A stretch of DNA of 64,000 bases from Nymphalis io. Lineage: Eukaryota > Arthropoda > Insecta > Lepidoptera > Nymphalidae. The notes below the pieces were generated by a model. That model was not told the DNA's origin, searched no databases, and saw only the letters and a list, made by a program, of their open reading frames with translations. The stretch covers positions 1 to 64,000 of the forward strand of contig NC_065906.1 of assembly GCF_905147045.1 (NCBI RefSeq). The letters run 5' to 3'. Numbering within the stretch: the stretch's first letter is position 1; every line of letters starts with the position of its first letter. A program made the position numbers and the translations under genes. Below are positions 59,288-64,000 of this stretch, piece after piece.

Positions 59288-59684
59288 AAATATTTCATTC
59301 TTTAAAAATAATTTGAACGTACTTCTAGACTTGCCAATTGATAAATATAAAGCATGTTTTTTTCAATTTTAAGCTTTTCATTTTTTTTTCTCAGCGTTGA
59401 ACATTGTGTTATTATAATATAACGCATTGTACACAATTTAATTTAATAATAAATAAAATGCAACACCTTCCGCATAGTTCACAGGTGTGCGAGCTGGCCC
59501 AGAGCCCGCGGCGCTCCGTCCTGCCGTCGTGCTGCGCCGCACGCCGCACGCCGCCTCGGGCTTTGCTCTTACACTATTAGATTAGAAATAGGGTTTTTTG
59601 TGTATACCAATTTACATTCTAATATTTTATACGCTACTGTAACTAAAAAAAACAATAATGGATAATTCGGATTTTATCTGATCC
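59288..59684. other. Spacer with GC-rich island
   Basis: Nothing coding. The island at 59480-59570 contains GCGCCGCACGCCGC. Confidence 0.5.
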
Positions 59685-59935
59685 TTTTTTTTGTTGAATA
59701 AACGCAATTACGCGTTTCCCCCACATGAGGGAAGTGAAATGTGGGGCTCACCGGCGCTGAAGGAGCCGAAATACCCACTAAAAACCAGCGGTACCCACTT
59801 TTCAGGGAACGTCATGGGATCGCTTGCGCATACTACCGTGACGTCCCAAAGGTAGGCCCGCTTCTGCAGGCCTCTAAATCTTAGGAGGTTATCAGGGTAA
59901 ACTCTCTGCTCGAAAAGAGACGAGTTCTAGCACAG
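59685..59935 (-). mobile_element. R1-clade retrotransposon 3' UTR fragment
   Basis: A short T run (59685-59692) precedes the AAACGC-loop-GCGTTT hairpin (59700-59717), CCCCCACA, GGGGCTCACCGGCG and ACCCACTAAAAA. The order of elements is the same as in the telomeric and R1-like 3' UTRs in this window. The rest is UTR-like and no protein is recognisable. Confidence 0.75.
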
Positions 59936-61455
59936 ACATATATTTACAGATGTACTAACATTACTGTACTTTCTTGTATACTTGTTCCTATAATGTCTTT
60001 GTCATAGAGTTTTCACAAAACATGATATATTTTTTACATGGACACTAAAATCATGTACATGTAAGCAAATGCGATAAACGATAAATGCGAGATATGATTT
60101 GATTGTATGTATAAAGTAGTGGGAAGCTGAGCTGGCCCACAGCCTGCGGCGCCCAAGGAGTCCCCACTATCCGTTCAACGTTTACGATCAACTGCCACAG
60201 GCTACTCTATTTAAGACACAATACAGTAATCTTCAACAAGGTGTAGCTCATGGAAGCAGCTTAGATTATTAAAACAATATTTTATTGGATTCTAATGATA
60301 ATGCTGGAATACACCGACCAATCGAGAATGTATATCGCGATGAGGACCGAGCCTCGTTCCGTGATGGATGATAAACATTGCATTGTGCCGTGTGTTGGAC
60401 AAATTGAATGGGCGCGCGGTGGTCGCGGACCGGTCGCGACAAGTGCGCCCGCACACACGCATAGCGTATGCGCACATTCACATATCTCGACAATACGTGA
60501 ACCTGTACTGACTGCGTTCCTTAATCTTACGTTACATTTAAGCCATCTTACTGTCGAATTTCAGTTACATGTACCTCATCAATATTAGGTATCCTTTAGG
60601 GGTTATAATTTAGTGCAAGAACATCTCGACATTTACAACGATACTCTACAATCGATATAAACAGCTACGTAATCCTGGAGTATAAGATTTACCATTCTAA
60701 AGTTTTAACCGCGTTATGATATCGTGCAAACGTTGGCTTTTCATTGATTATTTCCAAATTAAAAGAATTACATGGTGAATTGATGGCCGGCGGCTCGGGC
60801 CCTGGACCGGTTCGCTGGCAGCAATGCCTCTCCCCCCTACTCCTCCCCCCGTACCCGCGAGCGCCTGCACCCGCGGCGCAATCTCAGCGCGGGAACACTC
60901 GCTACACCCCGTTTATTTTTAGCCGACTGGTTAAGACAAATCCACATCATTTCTACCTGTACGCTAGAGATTGCAGCGTTTGTGAACCTGATAATTTCAT
61001 CGAATAGGAATCTGCTTCGCCTCTATCTTACATCTTGTATTAACATTACCGTCTACTCGGGTTCCGCGTGCGAGCGACTCTTTGTTACATTGCATATAGA
61101 TCAGTATAAAAATATCCCTTATCGTAATGAAATATCCCGAGATTCTTGAATACTAAATAGATTTAGTATAAGTTTAATTACCGGATTTATTTAATTGCTT
61201 GTGAGAAAACCTCAGACTCACACGTACTCATAGTCATAAGTAACCTATACACAATCTTACTGTAATAGGGTTCTGCACGATATTATGCACTTTTTTTTAA
61301 TAAAAGCGAGGTCACACACTATATTTGGAAATGTTGTCTGTCAGTCAGATCGGTGCACATCATTTGAATGTATATTAATTATGTTTTGGAGAATAATTTA
61401 TACCGTAGTCATCATCATCATACCAGCCGGTCAGTATTAGTATAGTCACGAGATG
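59936..61455. other. Spacer, no gene seen
   Basis: Two GC-rich patches (60400-60480, 60780-60900) and AT-rich sequence. No feature is supported. Confidence 0.5.
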
Positions 61456-61985
61456 TTTTTTTTATAAAATAGGTAGGCGGACGAGCAAATGGGCCACCTG
61501 AGGATGCTATGTCCCTTGTCTCATTTACCCTTCAACCCGGAAAACAACAATACTAATAATTGCTGATTAACGGTAGAATATATGGAGCTTATTCCACCAC
61601 GCTGCTCCAATGCGGGTTGGTAGAATACACATGTGGCAGAATTTCAATGAAATTAGACACATGCAGGTTTCCTCACGATGTTTTCCTTCACCGAAAAGCA
61701 CGAGATGAATTATAAACAGAAATTAAGCACATGAAAATTCAGTGGTGCTTGCCCGGTTTGAACCCGCGATCATCGGTTAAGATTCATGCGTTCTTACCAC
61801 TAGGCCATCTCGGCTTTTTTTTTTTTTTTCCAAACCTTCTCCTCAAAAGGAAGGGAGGCCTTAGCCCAGCAGTGGGACATTAACAGGCTGTTACTGTTAC
61901 TGTACTGGTAGAATATATGATGAGTGAGTAGTACCTACTCAGACGGGCTCGCACATAGCCCTACCACTTGGTGGTAAAACCTACC
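61456..61985 (+). repeat. Dispersed lepidopteran repeat split by a SINE
   Basis: The left part, 61456-61571 (TAGGCGGACGAGCAAATGGG), matches 20251-20340. The right part, 61919-61985 (GGTACCTAC..ACGGGCTCGCAC), matches 40552-40635. They form one interrupted copy. Confidence 0.65.
61584..61906. mobile_element. SINE with 5' inversion and 12-bp TSD
   Basis: 61584-61813 is the SINE head and body in minus orientation. After 16 T (61814-61829), 61830-61906 is the SINE 3' part in plus orientation. The inverted part ends exactly where the forward part starts in the consensus order (...AAGCTCC | CCAAACC...). The flanks share GGTAGAATATAT (61572-61583, 61907-61918). Confidence 0.9.
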
Positions 61986-62514
61986 ACAGGGCAGCATAGA
62001 TATAGTTTTAGGAGCAAAACAGAGCAGTGAAGCCAGTAAAATAGACTGTATTGAATATATAATGTGATCCTTGTTCTTTATAGCTTTACATGAAGGACGT
62101 TTAGAGAACTTAACCAAAGGCCCACTTGTGCGCATTGTAACAGTTGTATCACTCATTAAAACCCACTCTATTAACAAACATTATAATGCCCTTTATACAC
62201 GCATAGAAGTAATGTTAAAAGATAGATAATTTCTAAGATAAACGAATAGAAAGTTTTTAGAATATTATAAAGTTATGTATAGTGTAGCCAAAGCCTCGGA
62301 GTTTATTCCTACTAGTCTAAATGTTGCTCCCGTTGTCGCGAGATGAGCCGCGCGTTCTCTCACGGCGCGGCGGCAGATACCATGTGCGTGAGGCGACTGC
62401 GAACGTCGAACGATCATTCTCGGTACCAAACTGCATCTTTCGTTACAATCGTAAACACTTTGTTATCGAGAAAGGCTGCTTGTTTTTCTTATCTAAGTAC
62501 CTGCTATTCATTGC
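61986..62514. other. Spacer, no gene seen
   Basis: No coding evidence; a small GC-rich patch lies at 62330-62410. Confidence 0.5.
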
Positions 62515-62822
62515 AGTAACCGTAACAGCCTGTGAATGTCCCACTGCTGGGCTAAAGGCCTCCTCTCCTCTTTTTGATGAGAAGGTTTGGAGCTTATTCC
62601 ACCACGCTGCTCCAATGCGGGTTGGTAGAATTCACATGTGGCAGAATTTCAGTGAAATTAGACACATGCAGGTTTCCTCACGATGTTTTCCTTCACCGTA
62701 AAGCACGAGATGAATTATAATCACAAATTAAGCACATGAAAATTCAGTGGTGCTTGCCCGGGTTTGAACCCACGATCATCGGTTAAGATTCACGCGTTCT
62801 TACCACTGGGTCATCTCGGCTC
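62515..62822 (-). mobile_element. tRNA-derived SINE, full length
   Basis: Same family as 52987-53302, in minus orientation; the tRNA-like head is at 62755-62822. It reads continuously with no inversion. Confidence 0.88.
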
Positions 62823-64000
62823 TTAGTCAGATGAGACTCGAATAGAGTTTACCTTAAGCTGGGTGAGATTCCACAGGCAGACCCTTAAATTTTATTTATG
62901 TTTAAATGACCACACTATAATATCGTTAGGTTTTCAATTAAATTATATTGACGGTCTTGCAACACCAAAACTTGATGACTCATTGACGATATAAGAAATG
63001 GTTACTACGAAAAAAACATTTTTTTATTGTAGACTATAGCTGCTACCTAATTATTTAGATATTTTATATGGATAAAACAAATAGGCATCGTTTACGTTTA
63101 TAAAATAGCAGATTTTAAAGAATTTTCTACTGAATTCCAAGCAAAGCCGCTGTATAACAAAATTTAAAATCTGAGTACGAAATTTTAGTGCAAAGATTGT
63201 GTTTTGTTTCTGAGGTAAACAGATTTTCTCTTTCTTAAGTGGATTAAGTTGCCAGTTTTCGTGATTACCACAACTTTATAAATACTACTAACTGATTCCT
63301 GGAACTCCCCCCAAAATATTTCCAGCAGATCTCGTATTTTCACACAAATCTCGTTATTATTTGGCCTATGTCCTTAACCTGAAGCACTGAATTTTCATGT
63401 GCTAAGTTAGACTTTATAATTCTTCTCATGCAGTAAAGAAAAATCAATGTTGAGATGAGTCCATGTGTAATAGCTGCAACATGTGTGGCATCAGTCAGCA
63501 TTGGAGCAAGATGTTACTGTGTAGCTTACTTTTTATAGTCATCATTACGGTAGTTATATATTTTTGTAACTAACTGTTACGTTAGATACGTAATTACATA
63601 AAAATACACAATACTAGTTAAGTTAACTGTAGTATATATCGTGCTCTTCTCCTCGCCTGTCCCGCCGCCGTCCCGCCGTCTTCCTGCTGTAATATGATTC
63701 ACGGATTAATGTAATCGTATTAGTGCACGAGCGACCTTATTTAACGTTTAATTATTATGAAGCGATACCCAAAATAATATTTAAGTCCATTTGATCGGAC
63801 GTCAAGGGATCCGATGCGACGTAGAATTGCGCTGAGAAATAATGTTTATAATTTGGTGCGTTTTATGAAATAAATCGATCGGCGACTGGCAAAACCAATT
63901 ACTAGAAGATATAACTCAATTTTTATATTTTGTACATATTGATACACACAATATAATAAATAAAGATATATATGCAATAGTTAAATATTTGACATGTAAT
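62823..64000. other. Spacer with an old SINE relic
   Basis: 63381-63510 is a diverged plus-strand relic of the same SINE (GCACTGAATTTTCATGTGCT and GCATTGGAGCA are kept; head and tail are lost). The rest shows no gene. Confidence 0.55.

Overview
The window is one chromosome end of an insect, almost certainly a lepidopteran and probably a butterfly. The left edge is a (CCTAA)n array, the strand complement of the insect TTAGG telomere. It is invaded by R1-clade, telomere-specific non-LTR retrotransposons of the SART type. Further right there are tRNA-derived SINEs of a kind common in butterflies. Species cannot be named from the sequence alone.

Layout. (1) 1-14104 is telomere. Eleven retroelement copies all lie in one orientation, sense on the minus strand with poly(A) toward the chromosome end, separated by 0-83 bp of CCTAA. 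Four belong to an autonomous family (A): one nearly complete 5.5 kb copy at 1200-6737 with ORF1 and ORF2, plus three 5'-truncated copies. Seven belong to a short non-autonomous family (B) of about 647 bp, with a common 5' end and a 3' end shared with family A. The array ends in a pure (CTAC)n block. (2) 14105-37250 is AT-rich subtelomeric DNA full of broken transposons. It holds a 2 kb LTR element with 103 bp LTRs, a Harbinger/MADF-BESS element, Jockey-superfamily, R1-like, RTE and Ty3/gypsy remnants, a 1.09 kb inverted repeat and a TTGAC-type minisatellite. (3) 37255-54690 is one host gene on the minus strand, the Notch ligand Serrate/Jagged. It resolves into 15 coding exons that join in frame to 1184 codons plus a stop: signal peptide, MNNL, DSL, about 14 EGF repeats, a VWC-like cysteine-rich region, one membrane segment and a short cytoplasmic tail. 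Intron 1 is 10.7 kb. (4) 54690-64000 is upstream DNA with no recognisable gene, four SINE copies (one with a textbook 5' inversion), an R1-type 3' fragment and small GC-rich islands.

How the parts relate. Family A supplies a zinc-knuckle ORF1 protein and an endonuclease/reverse transcriptase. Its ORF2 start overlaps the ORF1 stop (TGATG), matching the stop-start coupling known for SART1. Family B has no such genes but keeps the family A 3' region, including a terminal hairpin, and one copy also keeps the 12-nt 5' terminus. It therefore looks like a parasite of the SART machinery that now makes up much of this telomere. The A/B system is the most interesting object in the window. Serrate begins only about 23 kb inside the telomeric boundary.
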